Origin: Schistocerca nitens | Taxonomy: Eukaryota; Arthropoda; Insecta; Orthoptera; Acrididae | Direction of reading: 5' to 3' | NCBI RefSeq assembly: GCF_023898315.1 | Contig: NC_064621.1 | Span: forward strand, 12,708,501 to 12,772,500 | Length of the DNA: 64,000 bases | Part shown: positions 1-12,949 of the stretch, one piece after another | Layout: the number at the start of each line of letters is the position of its first letter | Position numbering within the stretch: the stretch's first letter is position 1 | Made by a program: the position numbers and the translations under genes | The notes under the pieces: generated by a model | Databases searched by the model: none | What the model was told of the DNA's origin: nothing | The model's input: the letters and a program-made list of their open reading frames with translations, nothing else

Positions 1-883
1 CGAGACGCTCAAATCATAGTCAGTGGGAAGACTCAGTCTTCCTGTTCTTAAGTCGGCATTGTGTCTCTTATATTTAATTCCGATGCAATTTCTGTGTTTC
101 ATCGTCAAAGGGAAGGGCCAAGGGATACAGTAAACCTGCAGATGTGCATCGGAATGTAAAATTGGTGACACAGGAAGCGCTCAAAACATAGAACCTAAAA
201 GACTCAGTTTTCTTGTACTTAAGTCGGCATTGTGTTTGTTATATTTAATTCCGAAGCAATTTCTGTGTTTCATCGTACTGTGACGGTCCAAGGGATACAG
301 TAAACCTGCAGATGTGCATGGCAATGTAAAACTGGTGTCACAGGAAACGCTCAAAACATAGACAGTCGAAAGACTCAGTCTTCCTGTACTTAAGTCGGCA
401 TTGTGTCTCTTATATTTAATTCCGATGCAATTTCTATGTTTTTTCGTCAATGGCAAGGTCCAAGGGATACAGTAAACCTGCAGAGGTGCATCGGAATGTA
501 AAACTGGTGACATAGGAAACGCTCAAATCATACTTCCTAAGAAGACTCAGTTTTCTTGCACTGAAGTCGGCATTGTGTCTCTTATATTTAATTCCGATGC
601 AATTTCTGTGTTTCATCGTCACTGTGAAGGTCCAAGTGATACAGAAAACCAGCAGAGGTGCATCGGAATGTAAAACTGGTGACACAGGAAACGCTCAAAA
701 CAATGACAGTAGGAAGACTCAGTCTTCCTGTACTTAAGTCATCATTGTGTCTCTTGTATTTAATTCCGATGCAATTTCTGTGTTTGATCGTCACCGTGAA
801 GGTCCAACGGATACAGTAAACCTGCAGAGGTGCATCGGAATGTAAAACTGATGATACAGGAAACGCTCAAAACATAGACAGTA
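1..883. repeat. Duplicated block, copy 1 (23-monomer spacing)
   Basis: About five monomers that reappear 3,947 bp downstream at 3948-4830. I saw a single substitution on reading (t at 157, a in the other copy). Shared private variants include gtgtttgttatatttaattccg at the third monomer boundary and tttgatcgtcaccgtgaagg near 780-800. Similarity ends abruptly at 884 inside the left dyad arm (gtaagaag here, gtaggaag in the partner). The upstream limit is unknown because the window starts here. Confidence 0.93.
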
Positions 884-3800
884 AGAAGACTCAGTCTTCT
901 TGTACTTCAGCTGGCATTGTGTCTCTTATATTTAATTCCGATGCATTTTCTGTTTATAATCGTCAATGGGAAGGTCCAAGGGATACAGTAAACCTGCAGA
1001 GGTGCATCGGAATGTAAAACTGGTGACACAGGAAACGCTCAAAACATAGACAGTAGGAAGACTCGGTCTTCCTGTACTTCAGTCGGCATTGTGTATCTTA
1101 TATTTAATTCCGATGCTATTTCTGTGTTTCATCGTCAATGGGAAGGTCCAAATGATACATTAAACATGCAGAGGTTTATCTGAATGTAAAACTGGTGACA
1201 CAGGAAACGCTCAAAACATAGACAGTGGGAAGACTCGGTCTTCCTCTACTTAAGTCGGCATTGTGTCTCTTATATTTAATTCCGATGCAATTTCTGTGTT
1301 CCATCGTCAATGGGAAGGTCCAATGGATACAGTAAACCTGCAGAGGTGCATCGGAAAGTAAAACTGGTGACACAGGAAACGCTCAAAACATAGACCTTAA
1401 GAAACTCAGTTTTCTTGTCCTTAAGTCGGCGTTGTGTCTCTTCTATTTAATTCCGATGCATTTTCTGTGTTTCATCGACAATGGGAAGGTCCAATGGATA
1501 CAGAAAACCCGCAGAGGTGCATCGGAATGTAAAACTGGTGACACAGGAAGCGCTCAAAACATAGACAGTAGGAAGACGCTGTCTTCGTGTACTTAAGATG
1601 GCATTGTGCCTCTTCATTTAATTCCGATGCAATTTCTGTGTTTCAACGCCAATGGGAAGGTCCAAGGGATACAGTAACCTGCAGAGGGGCATCGGAATGT
1701 AGAACTGTTGACACAGGAAACGCTAAAAATCATAGAGAGTAGGAAGACTCAGTCTTCCTGTACTTATGTCGGCATTTCCTCTCTTATATTTAATTCCGAT
1801 GCAATTTCTGAGTTTCATCGTCACTGTGAAGGTCCAAGGGATAGAGTAAACCTGCAGAGATGCATCGGAATGTAAAACTGGTGACACAGGAAACGCTCAG
1901 ATCATAGACAGTATCAAGACTCAGTCTTCCTGCACTTAAGTCGGCACTGTGTCTCTTATATTTAATTCCGATGCAATTTCTGTGCTTCATCGTCAATGGG
2001 AAAGTCCAAGGGTACAGTAAACCTGCAGAGGCGCATCGGAATGTAAAACTGGTGACACAGGAAACGCTCAAAACATACACCCTAAGAAGACTCAGTTTTC
2101 TTGTACTTAAGTCGGCATTGTTACTCTTATATTTAATTCCGATGCAATTTCTGTGTTTCATCGTCACTGTGAAGGTCAAGGGGATACAGTAAACCTGCAG
2201 AGGTGCATCGGAATATAAAACTGGTGACACAGGAAACGCTCAAATCATTAACAGTAGGAAGGCTCAGTGTTCCTGTCCTTAAGTCATCATTGTGTCTCTT
2301 GTATTTAATTCCGATGCAATTTCTGTGTTTCATCGACACTGTGAAGGTCCAAGGGATACAGTAACCTGCAGAGGTGCATCGGAATGTAAAACTGGTGACA
2401 CAGGAAACGCTCAAAACATAGACAGTAGGAAGACTCAGTCTTCCTGTACTTAAGTCTGCATTGTGTCTCTTATCTTTCATTCGGTTGCAATTTCTGTGTT
2501 TCATCGTCAATGGGAAGGTCCAAGGGTACAGTAAACCTGCAGAGGTGCATCGGAATGTAAAACTGGTGACACAGGAAACGCTCAAAACATAGACAGTAGG
2601 AAGATTCAGTCTTCCTGTACTTAAGTCGGCATTGTGTCTCTTATATTTAATTCCGCTGCATTTTCTGTGTTTCATCGTCAATGGGAAGGCCAAGGGATAC
2701 AGTAAACCTGCAGAGGTGCATCGGAATGTAAAACTGGTGACACAGTAAACGCTCAAAACATAGACAGCAGGAAGACTCAGTCTTCCTCTAATTAAGTCGG
2801 CATTGTTTCTCTTATATTGAAATCCGATGCAATTTCTGTGTTTCATCGTCAATGGGAAAGTCCAAGGAATACAGGAAACCTGCAGAGGTGCATCGGAAGG
2901 TAAAACTGGTGACACAGCAAACGCTCAAAATATAGACAGTTGGAAGACTCAGTCTTCCTGTACTTCAGTCGGCATTGTGTCTCTTATATTTAATTCCGAT
3001 GCAATTTCTGTGTTTCATCGTCAATGGGAAGGTCCAAGAGATACAGTAAACCTGCAGAGGTGCATCGGAATGTAAAACTGGTGACACAGAAAACGCTCAA
3101 AACATAGACCCTAAGAAGACTCAGTTTTCTTGTACTTATGTCGGCATTGTGTCTCTTATATTTAATTCCGATACAATTTCTGTGTTTCATCGACACTGTG
3201 AAGGTCCAAGGGACACAGTAAACCCGCAGAAGTGCATCAGAATGTAAAACTGGTGACACAGGAAACACTCAAAACATTGACAGTAGGTAGACTCAGTCTT
3301 CCTGTTCTCAAGTCGGCATTGTGTCTCTTATATTTAATTCCGATGCAATTTCTGTGTTTCATCGCCAATGGGAAGGTCCAAGGGATGCAGTAAACCTGCA
3401 GAGGTGCATCTGAATGTAAAACTGGTGACACAGGAAACGCTCAAAATATAGACAGTAGGAAGACTCGGTCTTCCTGTAATTCAGTCGGCATTGTGTATCT
3501 TATATTTAATTCCGATGCTATTTCTGTGTTTCATCGTCAATGGGAAAGTCCTAATGATACAGTAAACATGCAGAGGCGCATCGGAATGTAAAACTGGTGA
3601 CACAGGAGACGCTCAAATCATAGTCAGTGGGAAGACTCAGTCTTCCTGTTCTTAAGTCGGCATTGTGTCTCTTATATTTAATTCCGGTGCAATTTCTGTG
3701 TTTCATCGTCAATGGGAAGGTCCAGGAGATACAGTAAACCTGCAGTGGTGCATCGGAATGTAAAACTGGTGACACAGGAAACGCTCAAAACACAGACCGT

Positions 3801-3947
3801 AAGAAGACTCAGTTTTTTGTACTTAAGTTGCGGTTGTGTCTCTTATATTTAATTCCGATGCAATTTCTGTGTTTCATCGTCAATGGGAATGTCCAAGGGA
3901 TACAGTAAACCTGCAGAGGTGCATCGGAATGTAAAACTGGTGACACA
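884..3947. repeat. Monomers between the two 883-bp copies
   Basis: About 18 monomers, mostly the 'acagtaggaagactcagtc' subtype, with some 'ccctaagaag' and 'attaacag' (c) copies. Segment 1,950-2,400 closely matches 19,290-19,740. Near the end, the opening of the duplicated block (gagacgctcaaatcatag) also appears at about 3,606, one dimer upstream of 3,949, so a local dimer duplication preceded or accompanied the 23-mer event. Nothing other than satellite is present. Confidence 0.85.
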
Positions 3948-4830
3948 CGAGACGCTCAAATCATAGTCAGTGGGAAGACTCAGTCTTCCTGTTCTTAAGT
4001 CGGCATTGTGTCTCTTATATTTAATTCCGATGCAATTTCTGTGTTTCATCGTCAAAGGGAAGGGCCAAGGGATACAGTAAACCTGCAGATGTGCATCGGA
4101 ATGAAAAATTGGTGACACAGGAAGCGCTCAAAACATAGAACCTAAAAGACTCAGTTTTCTTGTACTTAAGTCGGCATTGTGTTTGTTATATTTAATTCCG
4201 AAGCAATTTCTGTGTTTCATCGTACTGTGACGGTCCAAGGGATACAGTAAACCTGCAGATGTGCATGGCAATGTAAAACTGGTGTCACAGGAAACGCTCA
4301 AAACATAGACAGTCGAAAGACTCAGTCTTCCTGTACTTAAGTCGGCATTGTGTCTCTTATATTTAATTCCGATGCAATTTCTATGTTTTTTCGTCAATGG
4401 CAAGGTCCAAGGGATACAGTAAACCTGCAGAGGTGCATCGGAATGTAAAACTGGTGACATAGGAAACGCTCAAATCATACTTCCTAAGAAGACTCAGTTT
4501 TCTTGCACTGAAGTCGGCATTGTGTCTCTTATATTTAATTCCGATGCAATTTCTGTGTTTCATCGTCACTGTGAAGGTCCAAGTGATACAGAAAACCAGC
4601 AGAGGTGCATCGGAATGTAAAACTGGTGACACAGGAAACGCTCAAAACAATGACAGTAGGAAGACTCAGTCTTCCTGTACTTAAGTCATCATTGTGTCTC
4701 TTGTATTTAATTCCGATGCAATTTCTGTGTTTGATCGTCACCGTGAAGGTCCAACGGATACAGTAAACCTGCAGAGGTGCATCGGAATGTAAAACTGATG
4801 ATACAGGAAACGCTCAAAACATAGACAGTA
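3948..4830. repeat. Duplicated block, copy 2 (23-monomer spacing)
   Basis: Partner of 1-883 with one mismatch seen. The near identity over five monomers, when adjacent monomers differ at many positions, indicates a recent unequal exchange or amplification. An assembly duplication is the alternative. The left junction cannot be assessed because copy 1 is cut by the window edge. Confidence 0.93.
4658..4676. repeat. 19-bp dyad symmetry, perfect 9+1+9 (example copy)
   Basis: The sequence aggaagactcagtcttcct is a perfect inverted repeat around a single central C. It recurs once per monomer in exact or one-mismatch form throughout the window. Subtypes have different arm sequences but preserve pairing. 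It lies immediately upstream of the cttaag site. Short dyads of this kind have been discussed as cruciform-prone elements in satellites lacking CENP-B boxes; a function here is not shown. Confidence 0.9.
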
Positions 4831-6639
4831 GGAAGACTCAGTCTTCCTGTACTTAAGTCGGCATTGTGTCTCTTATATTTAATTCCGATGCAATTTCTGT
4901 GTTTCATCGTCAATGTGAAGTTCCAAGGGATACAGTAAACCTGCAGAGGTGCATTGGAATGTAAAACTGGTGACACAGGAAACGCACAAAACATAGACCC
5001 TAAGAAGACTCAGTTTTCTTGTACTTAAGTCGGCATTGTGTCTCTTATATTTAATTCAGATGCAATTTCTGTGTTTCATCGTCACTGTGACGGTCCAAGG
5101 GATACAGTAAACCTTCAGAGGTGCATCGGAATGTTAAACTGATGATACAGGAAACGCTCAAAACATAGACAGTAGGAAGACTCAGTCTTCCTGTACTTAA
5201 GTTGGCATTGTGTCTCTTATATTTAATTCCGATGCAATTTCTGTGCTTCTTCGTCAATGTGAAGGTCCAAGGGATACAGTAAACCTGCATAGGTGCATTG
5301 GAATGTAAAACTGGTGAAACAGGAAACGCTCAAAACATAGACCCTAAGAAGACTCAGTTTTCTTGTGCTTAAGTCGGCAATGTGTCTCTTATATTTAATT
5401 CCGATGCAATTTCTGTGTTACATCGTCACTGTGAAGGTCCAAGGGATACAGTAAACCTGCAGAGGTGCATCGGAATGTAAAACTGGTGACACAGGAAACG
5501 CTCAAGGCGTAGACAGCAATAAGACTCTGTCTTCCTGTACTTAAGTCGGCACTGTGTCTCTTATATTTAATTCCGATGCAATTTCCATGTTTCAACGTCA
5601 ATGTGAAGGTCCAAGGGATACAGTAAACCTGCAGATGTGCATCTAAATGTAAAACTGGTGACACAGAAAACGCGAAAAACATAGACAGAAAGAAGACACT
5701 TTCTTCTTGTACTTAAATCTCCATTGTGCCTCTTATATTTAATTCCGATGCAATTTCTGTATTTCATCGTCACTGTGACGGTCCAAGGGATACAGTAAAC
5801 CTGCAGATGTGCATGGGAATGTAAAACTGGCGACACAGGAAACGCTCAAAACATTCAACCTAAGAAGACTCAATTTTCTTGTACTTAAGTCGGCATTGTG
5901 TCTCTTTTATTTAATTCCGATGCAACTTCTGTGTTTCATCGTCACTGTGAAGGTCCAGGGGATACAGTAAACCTGCAGAGGTGCATCGGAATGTAAAATT
6001 GGTGAAACAGGAAACGCTCAAATCATTAACAGTTGGAAGACTCAGTGTTCCTGTCCTTCAGTCATCACTGTGTCTCTTGTATTTAATTCCGATGCAATTT
6101 CTGTGTTTCATCGTCACTGTGAAGGTCCAAGGGATACAGTAAACCTGCAGAGGTGCATCGGAATGTAAAACCGGTGACACAGGAAACAAACAAAGCATAG
6201 ACAGTTGGAAGACTCAGTCTTCCTGTACTTCAGTCGGCATTGTGTCCCTTATATTTAATTCCGATGCAATTTCTGTGATTCATCGTCAATGGGAAGGCCC
6301 AAGGGATACAGTAACATTCAGAGGTGCATCGGAATGTAAAACTGGTGACACAGGAAACGGCCAAGACATAGACAGTAGGAAGACTCAGTCTGCCTGTACT
6401 TAAGTCGACACTGTGTCTTTTATATTTAATTCCGATGCAATTTCTGTGTTTCATCGTTAATGGGAAGGTCCAAGGGATACAGTAAACCAGCAGAGGTGCA
6501 TCGGAATGAAAAACTAGTGACACAGGAAACGCTCAAAACATACACCCTAAGAAGACTCAGTTTTCTTGTACTTAAGTCGGCAATGAGTCTCTTATATTTC
6601 ATTCCGATGCAATTTCTGTGTTTCATCGTCACTGTGAAG
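4831..6639. repeat. Irregular satellite segment
   Basis: About 10-11 monomers. Segment ~4,950-5,400 resembles ~8,050-8,490 (18-monomer spacing; both share accttcagagg and cataggtgcattgg variants). Segment ~5,490-5,830 resembles ~6,864-7,210 (8-monomer spacing), carrying the d (ggcgtagacagc) and e (cagaaagaagacac) subtypes. No non-satellite sequence was seen. Confidence 0.8.
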
Positions 6640-7225
6640 GTCCAAGGGATACAGTAAACCTACAGAGGTGCATCGGAATGTGAAAGTGGTGACACAGGAA
6701 ACGCTCAAACATAGACAGTATGAACACTCAGTCTTCTTGTACTTATGTCGTCAGTGTGTCGTTTACATTTAATTCCGATGCAATTTCTGTGTTTCAATGT
6801 CAATGTGAAGGTCCAAGGGATACAGCAAACATGCAGAGGTGCATCGGAATGTAAAACTGGTGACACAGGAAACGCTCAAGGCGTAGACAGCAAGAAGACT
6901 CTGTCTTCTTGTACTTAAGTCGGCACTGTGTCTCTTATATTTAATTCCGATGCAATTTCCGTGTTTCAACGTCAATGTGAAGGTCCAAGGGATACAGTAA
7001 ACCTGCAGATGTGCATCCGAATGGAAAACTGGTGACACAGAAAACGCTCAAAACATAGACAGAAAGAAGACACTTTCTTCTTGTACTTAAATCGCCATTG
7101 TGCCTCTTATATTTAATTCCGATGCAATTCCTGTGTTTCATCGTCACTGTGAAGGTCCAAGGGATACAGTAAACCTGCAGAGGTGCATCGGAATGTGAAA
7201 GTGGTGACACAGGAAACGCTCAAAA
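6640..7225. repeat. g-d-e block, copy 1 of a 12-monomer-spaced pair
   Basis: Contains the g subtype (gtatgaacactc at ~6,719, cgtttacatttaatt boundary), then d (ggcgtagacagcaagaag), then e (cagaaagaagacac). The same run is found 2,060 bp downstream with few differences, for example tgaacac here and tggacac there. Edges are approximate because the flanking monomers are themselves similar. Confidence 0.85.
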
Positions 7226-8699
7226 CGTATACAGTAGTAAGACTCAGTCTTCCTGTACTTAAGTCGGCATTGTGTCTCTTATATTTAGTTCCGATGCAAT
7301 ATCTGTGTTTCATCGTCAATGGGAAGGTCCAAGGGTACAGTAAACCTGCAGAGGTGCATCGGAATGTAAAACTGGTGACACAGGGAACGCTCAAACATAC
7401 GCCCTAAGAAGACTCAGTTTTCTTGTACTTAAGTCGGCATTGTGTCTCTTATATTTAATTCCGAAGCAATTTGTGTGTTTCATCGTCACAGTGAAGGTCC
7501 AGGGGATACAGTAAACCTGCAGAGGTGCATCGGCATGTAAAACTGGTGACACAGGAAACGCTCAAATCATTAACAGTAGGAAGACTCAGTGTTCCTGTCC
7601 TTAAGTCATCATTGTGTCTATTGTATTTAATTCCGATGCAATTTCTGTGTTTCATCGTCACTGTGAAGGTCCAAGGGATACAGTAAACCTGCAGAGGTGC
7701 ATCGGAATTAAAACTGGTGACACAGGAATCACTCAAAACATAGACTGTAAGAAGACTCAGTTTTCTTGTACTTAAGTCGGCTTTGTGTCCCTTATATTTA
7801 TTTCTGATGCACTTTCTGTGTTTCATCGTACATGTGACGGTCCAAGGGATACAGTAAACTTTCAGACGTGCATCGGAATGTAAAACTAAAGACAGAGAAA
7901 CCGTAAAAAACATACACAGTAAGAAGACTCAGCCTTCTTGTACTTAACTCGTCATTATGTCTGTTATATTTTTTTGCGATGCAATTTCTGTGTTTCATCG
8001 TCAATGTGAAGGTCCAAGGGATACAGTAAACCTACAGAGGTGCATCGGAATGTAAAATTGATGATACAGGAAACGCTCAAAACATAGACAGTAGGAAGAC
8101 TCAGTCTTCCTGTACTTAAGTCGGCATTGTGTCTCTTATACTTAATTCCGATGCAATTTCTGTGTTTCTTCGTCAATGTGAAGGTCCAAGGGATACAGTA
8201 AACCTTCAGAGGTGCATCGGAATGTAAAACTGATGATACAGGAAACGCTCAAAACATAGACAGTAGGAAGACTCAGTCTTCCTGTACTTAAGTTGGCATT
8301 GTGTCTCTTATATTTAATTCCGATGGAATTTCTGTGCTTCTTCGTCAATGTGAAGGTCCAAGGGATACAGTAAACCTGCATAGGTGCATTGGAATGTTAA
8401 ACTGGTGAAACAGGAAACGCTCAAAACATAGACCCTAAGAAGACTCAGTTTTCTTGTACTTAAGTCGGCAATGTGTCTCTCATGTTTAATTCCGATGCAA
8501 TTTCTGTGTTTCATCGTACATGTGACGTTCCAAGGGATACAGTAAACTTGCAGAGGTGCATCGGAATGTAAAACTGGTGACACAGGAATCACTCAAAACA
8601 TAGACTGTAAGAAGACTCAGTTTTCTTGCACTTTAGTCGGCATTGTGTCTGTTATATTTACTTGCGATGCAATTTCTGTGTTTCATCGTCAATGTGAAG
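7226..8699. repeat. Irregular segment with j and f subtypes
   Basis: About eight to nine monomers. The j subtype appears at ~7,736 and ~8,595 (catagactgtaagaag; with a tttctgatgcactttc boundary and ctttcagacg in place of ctgcagagg at the first). An f-like copy follows at ~7,905 (cacagtaagaagactcagcc). The monomer near 8,640 joins a j-type dyad half to an f-type boundary (ttacttgcgatgc), so it looks like a recombinant that lost one monomer. Confidence 0.8.
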
Positions 8700-9285
8700 G
8701 TCCAAGGGATACAGTAAACCAGCAGAGGTGCATCGGAATGTGAAAGTGGTGACACAGGAAACGCTCAAACATGGACAGTATGGACACTCAGTCTTCTTGT
8801 ACTTATGTCGTCAGTGTGTCGTTTACGTTTAATTCCGATGCAATTTCTGTGTTTCAATGTCAATGTGAAGGTCCAAGGGATACAGTAAACATGCAGAGGT
8901 GCATCGGAATGTAAAACTGGTGACACAGGAAACGCTCAATGCGTAGACAGCAAGAAGACTCTGTCTTCTTGTACTTAAGTCGGCACTGTGTCTCTTATAT
9001 TTAATTCCGATGCAATTTCCGTGTTTCAACGTCAATGTGAAGGTCCAAGGGATACAGTAAACCTGCAGAGGTGCATCTGAATGTAAAACTGGTGACACAG
9101 AAAACGCTCAAAACATAGACAGAAAGAAGACACTTTCTTCTTGTACTTAAATCGCCATTGTGCCTCTTATATTTAATTCCGATGCAATTTCTGTGTTTCA
9201 TCGTCACTGTGAAGGTCCAAGGGATACAGTAAACCTGCAGAGGTGCATCGGAATGTGAAACTGGTGACACAGGAAACGCTCAAAG
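8700..9285. repeat. g-d-e block, copy 2 of a 12-monomer-spaced pair
   Basis: Partner of 6,640-7,225. The d dyad (aagaagactctgtcttctt) is at 8952-8970 and the e dyad (aagaagacactttcttctt) at 9124-9142; both are useful reference copies of those subtypes. Confidence 0.85.
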
Positions 9286-9489
9286 TATAGACAGTAGGAA
9301 GACTCAGTCTTCCTGTACTTCAGTCGGCATTGTGTCTCTTATATTTAATTCCGATGCAATTTCTGTGTTTCATCGTCACTGTGAAGGTCCAGGGGATACA
9401 GTAAACCTGCAGAGGTGCATCGGAATGTATAACTGGTGACACAGGAAACGCTCAAAACATACAATCTAAGAAGACTCAGTTTTCTTGTA

Positions 9490-11554
9490 CTTAAGTCGGC
9501 ATTGTGTCTCTTATATTTAATTCCGATGCAATGTCTGTGTTTCATCGTCACTGTGAAGGTCCAGGGGATACAGTAAACCTGCAGAGGTGCATCGGAATGT
9601 AAAACTGGTGACACAGGAAACGCTCAAATCATTAACAGTAGGAAGACTCAGTGTTCCTGTCCTTAAGTCATCATTGTGTCTCTTGTATTTAATTCCGATG
9701 CAATTTCTGTGTTTCATCGTCACTGTGAAGGTCCAAGGGATACAGTAAACCTGCAGAGGTGCATCGGAATGTAAAACTGGTGACACAGGAAACGCTCAAA
9801 ACATAGACAGTAGGAAGACTCAGTCTTCTTGTACTTAAGTCGGCATTGTGTCCCTTATATTTAATTCCGATGCAATTTCTGTGATTCATCGTCAATGGGA
9901 AGGCCGAAGGGATACAGTAACATGCAGAGGTGCATCGGAATGTAAAACTGGTGACACAGGAAACGGCCAAAACGTAGACAGTAGGAAGACTCAGTCTGCC
10001 AGTACTTAAGTCGACATTGTGTCTCTTATATTTAATTCCGATGCAATTTCTGTGTTTCATCGTCAATGGGAAGGTCCAAGGGATACAGTAAACCTGCAGA
10101 GACGCATCGGAATGTAAAACTGGTGACACAGGAAACGCTCAAATCATTTACAGTAGCAGGACTCAGTGTTCCTGTCCTTAAGTCGGCATTGTGTCTCTTA
10201 TATTTAATTCCGATGCAATTCCTGTGTTTCATCGTCAATGGGAAGGCCAAAGGGATACAGTAAACCTCCAGAGGTGCATCGGAATGTAAAACTGGTGACA
10301 CAGGAAGCGCTCAAAACATAGACCCTAAAAGACTCAGTTTTCTTGTACTTAAGTCAGCATTGTGTCTCTTATATTTAATTCCGATGCAATTTCTGTGTTT
10401 CATCGTCACTGTGACGGTCCAAGGGATACAGTAAACCTGCAGATGTGCATGGCAATGTAAAACTGGCGACACAGGAAAGGCTCAAAACATATACAGTAGG
10501 AAGACTCAGTCTTCCTGCACTTAAGTCAGCATTGTGTCTCTCACATTTAATTCCGATGCAATTTCTGTGTTTCATCGTCAATGGGAAGGTCCAAGGGTAG
10601 ACTAAACCTGCAGAGGTGCATCGGAATGTAAAACTAGTGACACAGGAAACGCTTAAAACATTCATCCTAAGAAGACTCAGTTTTCTTGTACTTAAGTCGG
10701 CAATGTGACTCTTATATTTAATTCCGATGCAATTTCTGTGTTTCATCGTCACTGTGAAGGTCCAAGGGATACAGTAAACCTGCAGAGGTGCATCGGATTG
10801 TAAAACTGGTGACACAGGAATCACTCAAAACATAGACTGTAAGAAGACTCAGTTTTCTTGTATTTAAGTCGGCATTGTGTCCCTTATATTTATTTCTGAT
10901 GCACTTTCTGTGTTTCATCGTACATGTGACGGTCCAAGGGATACAGTAAACTTTCAGACGTGCGTCGGAATGTAAAATTAAGACAGAGAAAACGCTCAAA
11001 CCATATACAGTAAGAAGACTCAGCCTTCTTGTACTTAAGTCGGCATTGTGTCTGTTATATTTACTTGCGATGCAATTTCTGTGTTTCATCGTCAATGGGA
11101 AGGTCCAAGGGATACAGTAAACCTGCAGAGGTGCTTCGGAATGTAAAACTGATGATACAGGAAACGCTCAAAACATAGACAGTAGGAAGACTCAGTCTTC
11201 TTGTACTTAAGTCGGCAGTGTGTCCCTTATATTTAATTCCGACGCAATTTCCGTGTTTCCACGTCAATGTGAAGGTCCAAGGGATACAGTAAACCTGCAG
11301 ATGTACATCGGAATGTAAAACGGGTGACACAGAAAACGCTCAAAACATAGACAGAAAGAAGACACTTTCTTCTTGTACTTAAATCGCCATTGTGCCTCTT
11401 ATATTTAATTCCGATGCAATTTCGGTGTTTCATCGTCACTGTGCAGGTCCAAGGGATACAGTAAACCTGCAGAGGTGCATCGGAATGTAAAACTGGTGAC
11501 ACAGGAAACGCTCAAATCATTAACAGTAGGAAGACTCAGTGTTCCTGTCCTTAA
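9490..11554. repeat. 19-mer higher-order repeat, shared 12-monomer block, copy A
   Basis: Matches 12,751-14,815 at an offset of 3,261 bp (19 monomers). I counted about 14 single-base differences over roughly 2,065 bp, about 99.3% identity by hand. Subtype order is c, a, h (cggccaaaacgtag), c-like (catttacagtagcagg), i (ccctaaaagactc), a, b (ttcatcctaagaag), j, f, a, e. Private markers include caaagggatacag at ~10,250 and the truncated atgtaaaattaagacag near 10,970. Confidence 0.92.
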
Positions 11555-12750
11555 GTCGGCATTGTGTCTCTTATATTTAAATCCGATGCAATTTCTGCGT
11601 TTCATCGTCAATGGGAAGGTCCAAGGGATACAGTAACATGCAGAGGTGCATCGGAATGTAAAACTGGTGACACAGGAGACGGCCAAAACATCGACAGTAG
11701 GAAGACTCAGTCTGCCTGTACTTAAGTCGACATTGTGTCTCTTATATTTAATTCCGATGCAATTTCTGTGTTTCATCGTCAATGGGAAGGTCCAAGGGAT
11801 ACAGTAAACCTGCAGAGGTGCATCGGAATGTAAAACTGGTGACACAGGAAACTCTCAAATCATTAACAGTAGAAAGACTCAGTGTTCCTGACCTTAAGTC
11901 GGCATTGTGTCTCTTATATTTAATTCCGATGCAATTTCTGTGTTTCATCGTCAATGGGAAGGTCCAAGGGATACAGTAAACCTGCAGAGGTGCATCGGAA
12001 TGTAAAACTGGTGACACGGGAAGTGCTCAAAACATAGACCCTAAAAGACTCAGTTTTCTTGCACTTAAGTCGGCATTGTGTCTCTTATATTTAATTCCGA
12101 TGCAATGTCTGTGTTTCATCGTCACTGTGAATGTCCAGGGGATACAGTAAACCTGCAGAGGTGCATCGGAATGTAAAACTGGTGACACAGGAAACGCTCA
12201 AAATATAGACAGTAGGAACACTCAGTCTTCCTGTACTTCAGTCGGCATTGTGTCTATCATATTTAATTCCGATGCAATTTCTGTGTTTCATCGTCAATGG
12301 GAAGGCCCAAGGGATACAGTAACATGCAGAGGTGCATCGGAATGTAAAACTGGTGACACAGGAAACGGCCAAAACGTAGACAGTAGGAAGACTCAGTCTG
12401 CCTGTACTTAAGTCGACATTGTGTCTCTTATATTTAATTCCGATGCAATTTCTGTGTTTCATCGTCAATGGGAAGGTCCAAGGGATACAGTAAACCTTCA
12501 GAGGTGCATCGGAATGTAAAACTGGTGACACAGGAAACGCTCAAATCATTAACAGTAGGATGACTCAGTGTTCCTGTCCTTAAGTCGGCATTGTGTCTCT
12601 TATATTTAATTCCGATTCAATTTCTGTGTTTCATCGTCACTGTGACGGTCCAAGGGATACAGTGAACCTGCAGATGTGCATGGAAATGTAAAACTGGGGA
12701 CGCAGGAAACGCTCAAAACATATACAGTAGGAAGACTCAGTCTTCCTGTA
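11555..12750. repeat. Seven monomers between HOR copies A and B
   Basis: Continues from the e-c monomers into h (catcgacagtagg), c' (attaacagtagaaag) and i subtypes. Segment ~11,170-12,060 is close to ~15,290-16,180 (24-monomer spacing). Two monomers near 11,630 and 12,320 carry the one-base deletion gatacagtaacatg. Only satellite sequence is present. Confidence 0.85.
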
Positions 12751-12949
12751 CTTAAGTCGGCATTGTGTCTCTTATATTTAATTCCGATGCAATTTCTGTG
12801 TTTCATCGTCACTGTGAAGGTCCAGGGGATACAGTAAACCTGCAGAGGTGCATCGGAATGTAAAACTGGTGACACAGGAAACGCTCAAATCATTAACAGT
12901 AGGAAGACTCAGTGTTCCTGTCCTTAAGTCATCATTGTGTCTCTTGTAT

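Noticed and set aside
2133..2915. Longest open frame, 260 codons, minus strand
   Set aside because: It spans several shortened monomers (ctaacctgc- and agggtacag-type deletions) that happen to hold the frame. Its protein repeats the same ~57-residue phrase as every other frame.
4658..4676. Dyad as a bacterial-type terminator or operator
   Set aside because: It recurs every monomer in a gene-free eukaryotic-type satellite and has no consistent T-tract or adjacent gene, so a transcription terminator or operator reading has no support.
9689..10129. Open frames of up to 146-149 codons on the minus strand (also 19129-19569, 29600-30040, 53135-53575), and 60-124 codon frames on the plus strand
   Set aside because: All are translations of the satellite. 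They stop at the same monomer position and lengthen only where one- or two-base deletions keep the frame open. There is no start context or codon bias, and no family is recognisable.
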